Under the pieces are notes generated by a model. That model was not told where the DNA came from, did no database searches, and was given only the letters and a program-made list of their open reading frames with translations. The translations under genes were made by a program, and so were the position numbers. Positions 44,889 to 54,334 of a stretch of 64,000 nucleotides of DNA are shown here, one piece after another. The stretch is from Streptomyces fructofermentans (GTDB taxonomy: Bacteria; Actinomycetota; Actinomycetes; Streptomycetales; Streptomycetaceae), in assembly GCF_014651055.1 (NCBI RefSeq), contig NZ_BMWD01000007.1, forward strand, positions 199,339 through 263,338, given 5' to 3'. The first letter of the stretch is position 1, and the number at the start of each line of letters is the position of its first letter.

Positions 44889-45109
44889 GGCTGGGCACCT
44901 CGCGTACTCGGTGTGGGCGGACGGCCGCTGAGCATGCCATGCGCCACTCGTGAAGCACTCCAGCCGGTGTCCGTGCCAGGGCCGGGACGACCGGGGAGTC
45001 GGACGGGGCGCCGGACGCGGAGCCCACAGAAGATGAATCCTGAAGCGGAGAATCGTTCCTGCACGAATCCGTCACACCCACACCGGCCGTCTCTTGAGAA
45101 AATGGCCGC

Positions 45110-45970
45110 ATGACGCGCAGCGCACCCAACGAGCTGGGAGACTTCCTCAAGGCCCGGCGTGCGGAGCTCAGTCCCCGTTCCGTCGGCCTGCCCGACGGGG
45201 CGGTGCGACGGGTGCCAGGCCTGCGCCGGGACGAGGTGGCCATGCTGGCGGCCATCAGCACCGACTACTACACCCGGCTCGAACAGGGCCGCATCCAGGC
45301 GTCCGAGCCGGTGCTGCACGCCATCGCCCGGGTCCTGGACCTGGACGAGGACCAGCACGCGTACGTGCTGGAGCTGGCCGGCAAGGAGCCCGCCCGGCCG
45401 CGCCACCAGGAGGTGCAGACGGTCCAGCCCCAACTGCGGCGGCTGCTCGACGACCTCACCTCCATACCCGCCATGGTGCTGGGCCGCTTCACGGACGTAC
45501 TGGCCTGGAACCCGCTGGCCGCGGCACTGCTCGGCGACTTCGGCCTGCTTCCCGAAGGGGACCGCAACTACGCGAAGATGGTCTTCAGCGACCGCATGAA
45601 GAACCTGTACGCGGACTGGGAGAGCGCGGCCCGGACGACGGTCGCCAAGCTGCGTACGGAGGCGGCGCACAACGCGGGCTCGCCCCGGCTGACCGCTCTC
45701 GTGAACGAACTCTCCGACCTGGACCCGGACTTCCGGCGGTGGTGGACCACGCACCACGTGGCCGCCCACTCCGTGGGCACCCGGACGCTCAACCATCCGA
45801 TCGCCGGCACTCTCGTCCTGGAGTGGGACACCCTCACCGCCGCCACTGACCCGGACCAGCAGCTCGTCCTGTGGACCGCCGCTCCCGGCACCCCCAGTCA
45901 CGAGGGCCTGCGCTTCCTCGCCTCCTGGGCCGACCGGAGCCACGAGCCCAGCAGCGGCTCCGCGAACTGA
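45110..45970 (+). CDS. MmyB-type XRE-family regulator
   Basis: This 286-residue regulator shares its architecture with the protein at 32090. The XRE domain is at about 8-80 (RRVPGLRRDEVAMLAAISTDYYTRLEQG) and the MmyB-like ligand domain at about 105-270 (MVLGRFTDVLAWNPLAAALLGDF). No Shine-Dalgarno precedes the ATG; GAAAAT about 8 nt upstream could be the -10 of a leaderless message. It is upstream of, and on the same strand as, the FAD oxidase gene, its likely target. Confidence 0.9.
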   Translation: MTRSAPNELGDFLKARRAELSPRSVGLPDGAVRRVPGLRRDEVAMLAAISTDYYTRLEQGRIQASEPVLHAIARVLDLDEDQHAYVLELAGKEPARPRHQEVQTVQPQLRRLLDDLTSIPAMVLGRFTDVLAWNPLAAALLGDFGLLPEGDRNYAKMVFSDRMKNLYADWESAARTTVAKLRTEAAHNAGSPRLTALVNELSDLDPDFRRWWTTHHVAAHSVGTRTLNHPIAGTLVLEWDTLTAATDPDQQLVLWTAAPGTPSHEGLRFLASWADRSHEPSSGSAN

Positions 45971-46173
45971 CGCCGATCCAGAGGCTGTTCGCCCAGGCGG
46001 GCCATGTCGGGCGAGCGGCCCGGGGCCCGGCGTGAGCAGTTGTCGCGTGTGTGGCGGGGCCGTGCGGCCGTGGCCGCTGCGACGATTGCGGATTTGTGGT
46101 GCTCGGCGGTCAACTGCCCTAGGGTGGGCGCTTGTTGACGATTCAAGCGGTCGGCTGCTTCCTGGAGGAGCGT

Positions 46174-47670
46174 ATGTCTGTGCCCCGTCCCCTTCCACGG
46201 CCTTCACGGCGTACCGCGTTGCGCGGTCTGGCTGTCGCCGGGGCCGCCGTGGTCGGCTTCGACCCCTTCACCCGCAGCTGGGCGGTGACCGGTTCGGGCC
46301 GCCCGCTGCACGGGGTCCCCGACCTGGACGGGACGCTCCACACGGAGGGGTCGCCGCTCGACGGCGCCGCCGACGACTTCGGGCACATCGTGCACCGGCG
46401 GCCGGCAGCGGTGCTCCGTCCCGGCTCGGTGGACGACGTGGTCGCCATGGTCCGCTTCTGCAACGAGCGGGGCATCCGGGTCGCGCCGCGGGGCGAGGGC
46501 CACGCCACCAACGGGCAGGCCCAGGTCGAAGGCGGTCTCGTCGTCGAGACCACGCCCCTCGCGGCCATCGGCGCCGTCCGGCCGGGCGGCGCCTCGGGCG
46601 GCGGCAGCGTCACGGTCGGCGCGGGCGCGAGATGGAGCGATGTCGCCCGGGCGGCCATCGCCCACGGCCTCACCCCGCCGGTGTTCACCGACTACCTCGA
46701 ACTGTCCGTCGGCGGGACCCTGTCCGTCGGTGGGCTCGGCGGCCAGAGCCACCAGCACGGGGCGCAGGTCGACACCGTCCTCGAACTGGACGTCGTGACC
46801 GGCGCCGGAGAGCGGCTGCGCTGCTCCCCGACCCGTCACCGGGACCTGTTCCTCGCGACCCTGGCCGGGCTGGGCCAGTGCGCGATCATCGTCGGCGCCA
46901 CCCTGCGCCTGGTCCGCGCCCCCGAGACCGTGCGCCACTACCTCCTGCCGTACGACGACCTGCGCACCTTCCTGGAGGACCAGCGGCTGCTCGCCCGCGA
47001 GCAGCGCTTCTCCTATCTGGAAGGCCAGATCGCGGCGGACGCCTCGGGCGCCTTCAACCAGTACGTCATCGAGGCCGTCGCCTACGGACCCCCGGTCGGC
47101 GACGCCCCCGACGACGCGCGGCTGCTGCGGGGCCTGCGGCACGCGCCGGCCGGTGTGCAGACCGCGGACCTCCCCTACTTCGCCTTCCTCGACCGGCTCG
47201 CCCCGGCCGTCGCGGCCCTCAAGGAGGCGGGACTCTGGGCCTACGCCCACCCGTGGCTCAACCTGCTCCTGCCCGGCCGCGCGGTACTGGACCTGGCCGG
47301 CACCCTGCTCGACGGCCTCACGCCGGAGGACGTCGGCCCCGGCGGCGTCGTCCTGCTCTACCCGCTGCGCCGCGAGCACCTGCGCACCCCGCTGCTCCGC
47401 GCACCGGACGACGCCGTGCCGTACCTCATGGCCGTGCTGCGGACCGCGCCGCCCGAGGACACCGCGACGGTCGATCGCCTACTGGCGGCCAACCGGTCCG
47501 CGTACGAGACCGTGCGCGCGACCGGCGGCACCCAGTACCCGGTCGGCTCCGTCCCGTTCGGACGCGCCGACTGGCGGCGGCACTTCGGTCCCGCCTGGTC
47601 CCGCTTCGCCGAGGCCAGGCGGACGTTCGATCCGCGCGGAGTCCTCGTCCCCGGACAGGGGATCTTCTGA
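46174..47670 (+). CDS. Tat-exported FAD-linked oxidase, cytokinin-dehydrogenase-like
   Basis: This 498-residue flavoprotein has a twin-arginine signal (SRRTALRGLAVAGAAVVGF). A PCMH-type FAD domain (about 65-250) follows, with RGEGHATNGQAQ, where the His is in the usual covalent-flavin position, and LSVGGTLSVGGLGGQSHQHG. The C-terminal substrate domain resembles plant-type cytokinin dehydrogenases (ending RRTFDPRGVLVPGQGIF). It oxidises an amine or alcohol with O2 or another acceptor outside the membrane. True substrate unknown. CTGGAGGAG precedes the ATG. Confidence 0.85.
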   Translation: MSVPRPLPRPSRRTALRGLAVAGAAVVGFDPFTRSWAVTGSGRPLHGVPDLDGTLHTEGSPLDGAADDFGHIVHRRPAAVLRPGSVDDVVAMVRFCNERGIRVAPRGEGHATNGQAQVEGGLVVETTPLAAIGAVRPGGASGGGSVTVGAGARWSDVARAAIAHGLTPPVFTDYLELSVGGTLSVGGLGGQSHQHGAQVDTVLELDVVTGAGERLRCSPTRHRDLFLATLAGLGQCAIIVGATLRLVRAPETVRHYLLPYDDLRTFLEDQRLLAREQRFSYLEGQIAADASGAFNQYVIEAVAYGPPVGDAPDDARLLRGLRHAPAGVQTADLPYFAFLDRLAPAVAALKEAGLWAYAHPWLNLLLPGRAVLDLAGTLLDGLTPEDVGPGGVVLLYPLRREHLRTPLLRAPDDAVPYLMAVLRTAPPEDTATVDRLLAANRSAYETVRATGGTQYPVGSVPFGRADWRRHFGPAWSRFAEARRTFDPRGVLVPGQGIF

Positions 47671-47709
47671 TCCGACCCCGACGGTCGCACCCGCGCCCGC
47701 CGAGCCCCG

Positions 47710-47739
47710 GGGCCCCCGTGCGCGACCGTGCGGGGGCCC
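47710..47739 (+). terminator. Hairpin terminator after FAD oxidase gene
   Basis: GGGCCCCCG and CGGGGGCCC form a perfect 9-bp stem with a 12-nt loop, 40 bp past the stop codon. Confidence 0.65.
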
Positions 47740-47774
47740 TCCCGCGTCCCGGCGCGGCCCGCCGGAGGGCGCGG

Positions 47775-47830
47775 TGCGAGCCCGGTCCGGAGGGCGGGTG
47801 CGAGCCCGGTCCGGAGGGCGGGTGTGAGCC
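47775..47830 (+). repeat. 24-bp tandem repeat
   Basis: A 24-bp unit (TGCGAGCCCGGTCCGGAGGG plus 4 bases) is repeated 2.3 times, period 24, with one change in the last partial copy. Confidence 0.75.
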
Positions 47831-47842
47831 CGGCCTCAATTT

Positions 47843-47872
47843 TTGAACACGTTCAGTATTCTGGGCTACGCT
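47843..47872 (+). promoter_or_regulatory. Promoter and TGAAC-N2-GTTCA operator of epimerase gene
   Basis: TTGAAC (47843-47848) and TACGCT (47867-47872) form a -35/-10 pair with 18-bp spacing. TGAACACGTTCA (47844-47855) is an inverted repeat with 5-bp arms over the -35. It resembles TetR-family sites. No TetR gene is in the window. Confidence 0.5.
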
Positions 47873-47897
47873 CACCCCACAGCGGAGGGGGAGCCCG

Positions 47898-48854
47898 ATG
47901 AAGATCGTCGTACCCGGGGGCACCGGGCAGGTGGGCGCGATCCTGAACCGCGCGCTGACGGACGCGGGCCACGACGTCGTGGTCCTGACGAGGCGACCCG
48001 GACGCGCGGGCGACGTGCGGTGGGACGGTGAGACCCTCGGTCCCTGGGCCGACGAGGTCGACGGCAGCGACGTGGTGGTCAACCTGGCCGGACGCAGCGT
48101 CAGTTGCCGCGGCACGGCGGCCAACCTGCGCGCCATGATGGACTCGCGCGTGCGCTCCACGCAGGTCGTGGGGCAGGCGATCGCGCTCGCCGCCAGGCCT
48201 CCCCGGCTCTGGCTCCAGATGAGCACGGCCACCATCTACGCCCACCGGTTCGACGCGCCCAACGACGAGTCGAGCGGCATCCTCGGAGGCGGTGAACCGG
48301 GCGTCCCCGGCCACTGGTCGTACAGCGTCGAGATCGCGAAGGCCTGGGAACGGGCCCAGGAGGAGGCCAGGACCCCCGGCACACGGAAGGTGGCCCTGCG
48401 CTCCGCCATGGTGATGAGCCCCGACCGGGGCGGAGTGTTCGACGTCCTGCTGCGGCTGGCCCGCCTCGGACTCGGCGGGCCCGTCGCGGGCGGCGGGCAG
48501 TTCGTGTCCTGGATCCACGACCGCGACTTCGTGCGCGCCGTCGAGTTCCTGATCGACCGCGACGACCTGTCCGGAGCGGTGAACCTCGCGGCCCCGCTGC
48601 CCGTGCCCCAGCGCACCTTGATGCGCGTGCTGCGCACCGCCTGGGGCGTCCCGGTCGGTCTGCCCGCCACCCGGTGGATGGCGGAGATCGGCGCGTTCGC
48701 GATGCGCAGCGACACCGAACTGCTGCTGAAGAGCCGCCGCGTCGTCCCCGGCCGGCTGCGCGAGGCGGGTTTCACCTTCGACCTGCCCCAGTGGTCGCAG
48801 GCCGCCGAGGACCTGGTGCGGCGCGTCCGGGACGGAGCCGGGCGCGCCGCGTGA
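47898..48854 (+). CDS. TIGR01777-family NAD(P)-binding epimerase
   Basis: This 318-residue atypical SDR has the N-terminal Rossmann motif PGGTGQVGAILNRAL and the family's second segment (DVVVNLAGRSVSCRGTAANL; STATIYAHRFDAPNDE). A C-terminal DUF1731-like end (RRVVPGRLREAGFTFDLP) is present. The reaction is unknown; these proteins are related to cell-division inhibitor SulA-annotated epimerases. A promoter with a TGAAC inverted repeat precedes it. Confidence 0.88.
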   Translation: MKIVVPGGTGQVGAILNRALTDAGHDVVVLTRRPGRAGDVRWDGETLGPWADEVDGSDVVVNLAGRSVSCRGTAANLRAMMDSRVRSTQVVGQAIALAARPPRLWLQMSTATIYAHRFDAPNDESSGILGGGEPGVPGHWSYSVEIAKAWERAQEEARTPGTRKVALRSAMVMSPDRGGVFDVLLRLARLGLGGPVAGGGQFVSWIHDRDFVRAVEFLIDRDDLSGAVNLAAPLPVPQRTLMRVLRTAWGVPVGLPATRWMAEIGAFAMRSDTELLLKSRRVVPGRLREAGFTFDLPQWSQAAEDLVRRVRDGAGRAA

Positions 48855-48876
48855 TCCCCCGCCGGGGACCTTCCCG

Positions 48877-50886
48877 TCAGCCCAGCTTCCGGCAGTACAG
48901 GGCGTCGGGAGCCCGGGACGAGCCCAGACGCCCGGTGTACGCGATCCCCGCGGCGTACTCGTCGTCCGCGCACTGCCCCTTGTAGTGGCCCTGCGCGAAG
49001 TCGCCGCCCTTCGGGGACGAACCCCGGTTGTCGCCGCGGTCGAACCAGACCGTGCGACCGCCCGAGCCGAGTGTGCCGGCCGGCGCGGTCGCGCAGAGCA
49101 CGGCGGAGACCGCGGACCCGCGCACGCTGTACCCGCTCACGAACCGGCCTTCGGGGCACTGGAGTTTGGTGTACCCGGAGGCCCAGTCGGCCCCGGACGC
49201 GACATGGCGTTCGTCCGTGACCACCTCGTACCTGCCGTCCGGGTCCCGCAGCGGCCCGGCGGACACGTCCGAGCACAGGCCCCGCCGGCCGGAGTGGCTG
49301 AGCCCGACCAGCCGCTGCCCGTCCGGGCAGACGGCCTTGCGTGCACCGGAGTCCCAGTCGGGGAGCGCGCGCATGCGCCGCGACTGGACGAAGTCCCCGT
49401 GGTCGGGGCTGAGCATCGACCACTCCGCCACCGGGTCCACGTGACCGGTACGGCCCGGGGCCCCGACGAGCCGGCTCCAGGCCGCCGCCCGCCAGTCGTC
49501 GCCGTCGTGGAGGCCCATCCGGTGTCCCGCCGAGTCCCAGTGCAGCAGGGCCCATCCGTTGCCCTGGCGGTTGTCGTGCCAGCCGACGAGCGGCCAGTAC
49601 GCGAAGTCCGCGTCGGTGCGGATGAGGTGGTCGACGAAGTTCTCGAACCAGGCGCGCTGCTTCTGGCCCGTCTCCGTGCGGCCTCCCACGCCGAACTCGC
49701 TGATCCACAGCGGGGCGGTGAAGTGCTGGTCCCGCTCGCCCGTGACGAAGAAGGCCTGCCGGTTCAGGACGTCCGTCAGTTCCGCGGGGGTGAAGTCGCG
49801 GTACCGGGCGTCCGTCGTCTCGCCCGTGCCCGTGGCGCCGCTGTGCCGCGGGCCCGTGTAGTCGTAGAAGTGGGCGGAGTACACGAGCTTGCCGGAGTCG
49901 ACGAGCGTGTGGGAGAGGCGGCGTACGGGCTCCAGGGTGGGGCGTTCGTGCGGAAGGCCGTCGACCGGGATGCCGGTCCAGTTGATGCCCTCGACGACGA
50001 TGAGGAGATCGGGGTCGGCCTCGGTCAGGATGCGGTCGCCGACGCGCTGGGAGGCGGCGAACCAGTCGTGGTTGTCGCCCAGGCCCCAGTTGGGGTCGTC
50101 CCATACGTTGCGGCGGACCTCGTTGTAGAGGTCGGCGCCCACCACGCGCTGGTTGTCCTTGTAGCGGCGGGCCATGAAGAGCCAGTCGTCCTCCCAGGCC
50201 TGCACCGACTGGCCGGCGTTCCACCGCTCGTTGCCGTCGACCCCGCAGCACCAACGGGTCGTGTTGGTGTGGTTGTTGAGGATCACCGCGAGTCCGGCGC
50301 CGGTGAGTTCGCGGACCACGGCGTCGTACACCTGGAGCGGGGTCCTGCCGCGCAGCGAGGGGTTGGCGGCGACGGAGCCGTCCGTGACGGGGCGGCTGTC
50401 GTGGATCATCTCGTTGGAGAACGGCAGCCGGATGCTGTTGATCCCGATCTCCCGGAACCCGGCGATGATCTCGGACACCGGGGCCCGGTCCAGGCCGAGC
50501 GGCATGCGGCCGGAGTTCTCACCCGCGTGGTGGTTGGCGTTGTCGTCGGTGCTTCCCGAGCCGTTCCAAGTCCCGCTGGCCCCGTGCCAGTTGCCGGAGC
50601 GCAGCTTGAAGCGGTCCCCGTCGGCGTCCACGATCCACCGGCCCCGGGTGCTGAGCGGGGGCGTCCAGTCCTCGGCGGCCGGGGCGGGGGCGGCCAGGGG
50701 TGCGCCCGTCCGGACGGAACCGGCCGCGGCGGCGATGTCCGGTGCGGCCTCCCCGGCGGCTGCCCGCGGCATGGACGCCGGGTGCGCCAGGAGGAGTACC
50801 GCGGCCAGTGTGGCCCCGACGAAGGATCCGCGCACGGTCACCATCCCGATGGGCTGAGTTGTCATGGCGGCGTCATCATGATGCAT
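48877..50886 (-). CDS. Secreted GH5 cellulase-like glycosidase with triple-repeat tail
   Basis: This 669-residue secreted hydrolase has a signal peptide (about 12-45, cleavage near RAAAGEA). The GH5 barrel spans about 85-470, with acid/base Glu near 257 in LYNEVRR and nucleophile Glu near 397 in WISEFGVGG. The tail from about 490 holds three related 40-residue units beginning near 510, 565 and 628. Each has the pattern D[WF]xxGxxKxxCxxxxxxxG...xxC and a pair of Cys. I do not recognise this tail; binding of a polymer is the likely role. The ATG at 50886 has GGAGG close by; ATG 50865 is the alternative. Confidence 0.88.
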   Translation of the reverse strand: MHHDDAAMTTQPIGMVTVRGSFVGATLAAVLLLAHPASMPRAAAGEAAPDIAAAAGSVRTGAPLAAPAPAAEDWTPPLSTRGRWIVDADGDRFKLRSGNWHGASGTWNGSGSTDDNANHHAGENSGRMPLGLDRAPVSEIIAGFREIGINSIRLPFSNEMIHDSRPVTDGSVAANPSLRGRTPLQVYDAVVRELTGAGLAVILNNHTNTTRWCCGVDGNERWNAGQSVQAWEDDWLFMARRYKDNQRVVGADLYNEVRRNVWDDPNWGLGDNHDWFAASQRVGDRILTEADPDLLIVVEGINWTGIPVDGLPHERPTLEPVRRLSHTLVDSGKLVYSAHFYDYTGPRHSGATGTGETTDARYRDFTPAELTDVLNRQAFFVTGERDQHFTAPLWISEFGVGGRTETGQKQRAWFENFVDHLIRTDADFAYWPLVGWHDNRQGNGWALLHWDSAGHRMGLHDGDDWRAAAWSRLVGAPGRTGHVDPVAEWSMLSPDHGDFVQSRRMRALPDWDSGARKAVCPDGQRLVGLSHSGRRGLCSDVSAGPLRDPDGRYEVVTDERHVASGADWASGYTKLQCPEGRFVSGYSVRGSAVSAVLCATAPAGTLGSGGRTVWFDRGDNRGSSPKGGDFAQGHYKGQCADDEYAAGIAYTGRLGSSRAPDALYCRKLG

Positions 50887-51472
50887 CGGCCTCCGATGGT
50901 CCAGCACCGGGGCCGCAGCGGAGATCGATCCGGCCACCGGGTGGCGGGGCCCACCACGGGTGAGGCGGTGAGGCGGCCTCGCGGATGTCCCCGGGGGCGC
51001 CTGGGAGACGGAGGTCCCCGGGCCGGGAGGGCGGGGACGGAGGTCCCCGGACGGGAGTGAGGACACGGAGAGCCGGGGTGGGGAGCGGGAGGACGGACCC
51101 TTCCCGGGCGGGGAGGCCGGAGACGGATGCCTCCGGTCGGGGAAGGGGGGACGGACCATCCCGGGCGAGGAGGGTGGGGACCGAGAGCCATCCCGGGCGG
51201 GGAGGGCGGTGACCGAGAGCCAGGGTGGGGGGCTGACGGACGTCCTCGGGTGGGGGAGCGGGGAGCGGGGAGACGGAAGGGCTGGCGGGCAGCGGGGAGA
51301 CAAGGGGGCTCCCGGGCCGGCAACGGGGCGGGGGAAGCGCCCCGGGCGGGCCCGGGCTCCGGGCGGTCGCCGTGAGGGGACGGCGTCCCGCCGGTCCGGC
51401 GCGAGCCCCGGCGTGACCCTTCCGGTCCGCTCGAGCCGCGCGACCTCGGGTGAGCTGCGATGCTGAATACGC
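50887..51472. other. 586-bp G-rich divergent gap
   Basis: The plus strand from about 50990 to 51330 is strongly purine- and G-skewed with degenerate GGGCGGGGA-like repeats. A canonical G-quadruplex motif occurs at 51248-51270. A possible -10 (GAATAC, 51465-51470) lies just before the LuxR gene. I see no gene; the long proline-rich frames on the minus strand reflect the skew. Confidence 0.55.
51248..51270 (+). other. Canonical G-quadruplex motif
   Basis: Four G-runs (3, 5, 4 and 4 G) are separated by loops T, AGC and AGC. It is in the leader/promoter region between the GH5 and LuxR genes. Confidence 0.6.
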
Positions 51473-54190
51473 GTGACGCGGCCCATGACCCGTCGGAGTG
51501 TGGTGGTGAACGCCGTGGCTGGGATCGACCGACCGGGTACGGGAACGACGATTCCGTGCGTCGACCCCTTGGGGGACCCGTTCCTGCGCACACGGATCGC
51601 GCTGCCCGCCAGGCCCGCCACCTTCCTGCGGCGCGAGCGCCTGGTCACGCGCCTGGACCGCGCCCTGCGGACCCCGCTGACGATGGTCAACGGCTCGGCC
51701 GGGGCGGGCAAGACCCTGCTGGTCGCCGACTGGGCCGCGGGCCTCGGTCGACCCGTGGCCTGGCTCAGCACCGAGTCGGCCGACCAGGGGCCGGGCGTGT
51801 TCTGGGCCTATGTCCTGCACGCCGTCCGGGCCGGCGGCGCGGACCTGCCCGCCGAGGTCGGCTGCCCCGTGGACGCCCGCAGGGTGGACCACACCCTCCT
51901 GGCCCGGCTCGCCGCGGAACTGAACACCGCCGAGCAGTCGGTGGTCCTCGTCCTGGACCAGTACGACAGGGTGTCCGCGCCCGAGATCGCCGATCAGTTG
52001 GAGTTCGTCCTGCGGCACGCCGGGCGCGGCCTGCGGCTGGTCCTGGTGACACGCAACGAACCGCTGCTGCCGCTGCACCGGTACAGGGCGGACGGCGAGA
52101 TGACCGAGATCCGGGACGCGGAACTGGCCTTCACCCCCGAGGAGGCCGCCCTGCTGCTGGACCTGCACGGGCTGTCCCTCCCGCTCGACGCGACGCGCGC
52201 CCTCGTGGACCGCACACACGGATGGGCCGCGGGTCTGCGGCTGTGCGCCCTGGCGGCCCAGGAGAGCCCTGACCCGGAGACGTATCTGAAGGAGTTCGAG
52301 GCAGGGCGCAGCACGGTCGCCGACTATCTGCTGGCCGAGGTGCTCAAGCAGCGCACCCCCCAGACCCAGGACCTCCTCCTGCGGGTGAGCGTCCTTCAGC
52401 GCTTCTGTCCCGAACTGGCGAACGCGCTCACCGAACGCGACGACGCCGAGTCGATCCTGGTCGAGCTGCACCGGGAGAACGCCTTCGTCGAGGACCTCGG
52501 GCACGCCTGGTACCGCCTGCATCCGCTCTTCGGCGAGATCCTCCGCGCCCATCTGAGAGTGCGCTCGCCCGGCCTGGAGCAGGAGCTGCACCGCCGGGCC
52601 GCGGGCTGGCTGAGGGGCTCCGGGCACCTCCAGGAGACGCTCGCCCACGGAGCCGCGGCGGGCGACTGGGAGTTCACGGCCGGTGCCCTCGTCGACGACC
52701 TGGCCATCGGGCAGCTCTTCACCAGCCTGTGCTCCGACGACCTGGCCGAGCTGTTCTCGAGGATGGCGCCCGAGGCCTCGGGCGCGGCGACCCACCTGGT
52801 CCGGGCGGCCCGTGACCTGTGCCGCTGCGACCTGGACCGCGGGCTGGTCCATCTGCGGCACGCCGAGGAGGCTCTGGACAGCGCGGGCGGGACGGGCGGC
52901 GACGCGACCGCCCGCTTGAGCTGGGCCCTGCTGGAAGCCATGGTGGCCCGGCTGAGCGGCTCGCCGGACCGGGCGAAGAACGCCGCCGAGGCGGCCGAAC
53001 GGCTGCGGTACGAAGTGCCCGCCCACCTGCTGGACAAGCATCCCGAACTCACCGCGCTGCTGCTGACCCACCTGGGTTCGACGCTCCTGTGGGCCGGACG
53101 CTTCGACGCCGCGAGCGGCGCCCTGTCCACGGTGGTCGGCGGCGCGCGCGGCGCCTCGACCGCTCTGGCCCGGCAGGAGTCCCTCGGCCATCTGGCGATG
53201 ATCGACTACCTGCACGGCTGGCTCGGCCGGGCCGAACGCAAGGCCATGGCGGCGCTCGCCGAGAGCGAGCGGTTCGGCCTGCCACGGCCGTCCGGCAGCG
53301 GTGTCGAGCGGCTGGTCCTGGCCGGAGTCGCCGTGGACCGCAACGAACTCACCCGTGCCCGGGCGCTCCTCGACGAGGCGGCCGACCCCGGTCCCGTGCT
53401 GCGCGACCCGGTGTCCGTGGCGGGCCGCGCCCTCGTCACCTCGCGGTTGCTGCTGGCCAGGGGCGACCCGCGGGCCGCCCTCGCGGCGGTGGCCGCCGAC
53501 CTCGGCACCGAGGTCGTCTCCCCGTGGGCGGAGAGCCAGTCCGCCATGGTCGCCGCCGCGGCGCACCTCGCCGAGGGCAGGCCGCAGAGCGCCGCCGAAG
53601 TCCTGCGCCGGGTCCCCGACGGGCAGCCGGCGTGCGCGGTGGAGGCGGCACGGGCCCAGCTCGCCGCGGGGAACCACGAAGCGGCGATCACCCTCCTCGA
53701 CCGCCTGCGGACCGACGGCAGGGCCGGCCCCGCGGTCACCGTGCGTGGCCTGCTGCTGCGTGCCCAGGCGGCGGACGGCGCGGCCGACGGCGCCGCCGTC
53801 CACCGGCTCGTGGGCCAGGCGCTCACCGACGCCAGACGCGAGCGTTTGCGCCGGCCCTTCCTCGAATCCGGACCGTGGATCCGGGGCGTGCTCGGCACCC
53901 CCGCCCTGCAGAAGCTGGCCGCCGGCTGGCTGACCCCCGCCCGGCCGCGACGCGGCGGACCGGCCGGGGCCGAACCCCCGCCCGAGCCACTGGTCGTGGA
54001 GGCACTGAGCGGACGTGAGACCGACGTACTGCGCCGCCTGGCCCAGATGATGTCCACCGAGGAGATCGCCGCCGATCTCCATGTCTCGGTGAACACCGTG
54101 AAGACGCACCTCAAGAGCGTCTACCGGAAGCTGGCCGTGAACCGGCGAAACGACGCGGTGCGCCGCGCCCGCGAGCTGCATCTGCTGTGA
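51473..54190 (+). CDS. LAL-type LuxR-family (MalT-like) regulator
   Basis: This 905-residue large ATP-binding regulator has Walker A GSAGAGKT at 74-81, a Walker B-like VVLVLDQYDRV near 163, a winged-helix and TPR-like helical central region (about 340-790) and a C-terminal LuxR helix-turn-helix (about 845-900: LSGRETDVLRRLAQMMSTEE, then IAADLHVSVNTVKTHLKSVYRK). Such regulators, like MalT, switch on operons on binding ligand and ATP. The GTG at 51473 has no Shine-Dalgarno; ATG 51485 in the same frame is possible. A DHA2 transporter gene follows 144 bp later. Confidence 0.9.
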   Translation: MTRPMTRRSVVVNAVAGIDRPGTGTTIPCVDPLGDPFLRTRIALPARPATFLRRERLVTRLDRALRTPLTMVNGSAGAGKTLLVADWAAGLGRPVAWLSTESADQGPGVFWAYVLHAVRAGGADLPAEVGCPVDARRVDHTLLARLAAELNTAEQSVVLVLDQYDRVSAPEIADQLEFVLRHAGRGLRLVLVTRNEPLLPLHRYRADGEMTEIRDAELAFTPEEAALLLDLHGLSLPLDATRALVDRTHGWAAGLRLCALAAQESPDPETYLKEFEAGRSTVADYLLAEVLKQRTPQTQDLLLRVSVLQRFCPELANALTERDDAESILVELHRENAFVEDLGHAWYRLHPLFGEILRAHLRVRSPGLEQELHRRAAGWLRGSGHLQETLAHGAAAGDWEFTAGALVDDLAIGQLFTSLCSDDLAELFSRMAPEASGAATHLVRAARDLCRCDLDRGLVHLRHAEEALDSAGGTGGDATARLSWALLEAMVARLSGSPDRAKNAAEAAERLRYEVPAHLLDKHPELTALLLTHLGSTLLWAGRFDAASGALSTVVGGARGASTALARQESLGHLAMIDYLHGWLGRAERKAMAALAESERFGLPRPSGSGVERLVLAGVAVDRNELTRARALLDEAADPGPVLRDPVSVAGRALVTSRLLLARGDPRAALAAVAADLGTEVVSPWAESQSAMVAAAAHLAEGRPQSAAEVLRRVPDGQPACAVEAARAQLAAGNHEAAITLLDRLRTDGRAGPAVTVRGLLLRAQAADGAADGAAVHRLVGQALTDARRERLRRPFLESGPWIRGVLGTPALQKLAAGWLTPARPRRGGPAGAEPPPEPLVVEALSGRETDVLRRLAQMMSTEEIAADLHVSVNTVKTHLKSVYRKLAVNRRNDAVRRARELHLL

Positions 54191-54334
54191 GACTCGGTCG
54201 CCGGGACCGTCACCGTGCCCGCCGTCGGGCGTGTCCGCCTCGCCCGTCGTGGGTGAGGGGGACGACGGGAACTTCGTGTCTGATGACAGGGGGAGTGCGG
54301 GCGGACCGTCGCCCGTTCCGGCCCAATCGGCGAG

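Noticed and set aside
47700..47846. Cys-Glu-Pro-Gly-Pro-Glu-Gly-Gly repeated peptide in the tail after the FAD oxidase
   Set aside because: It is the translation of the 24-bp DNA repeat in a frame without start or conserved context.
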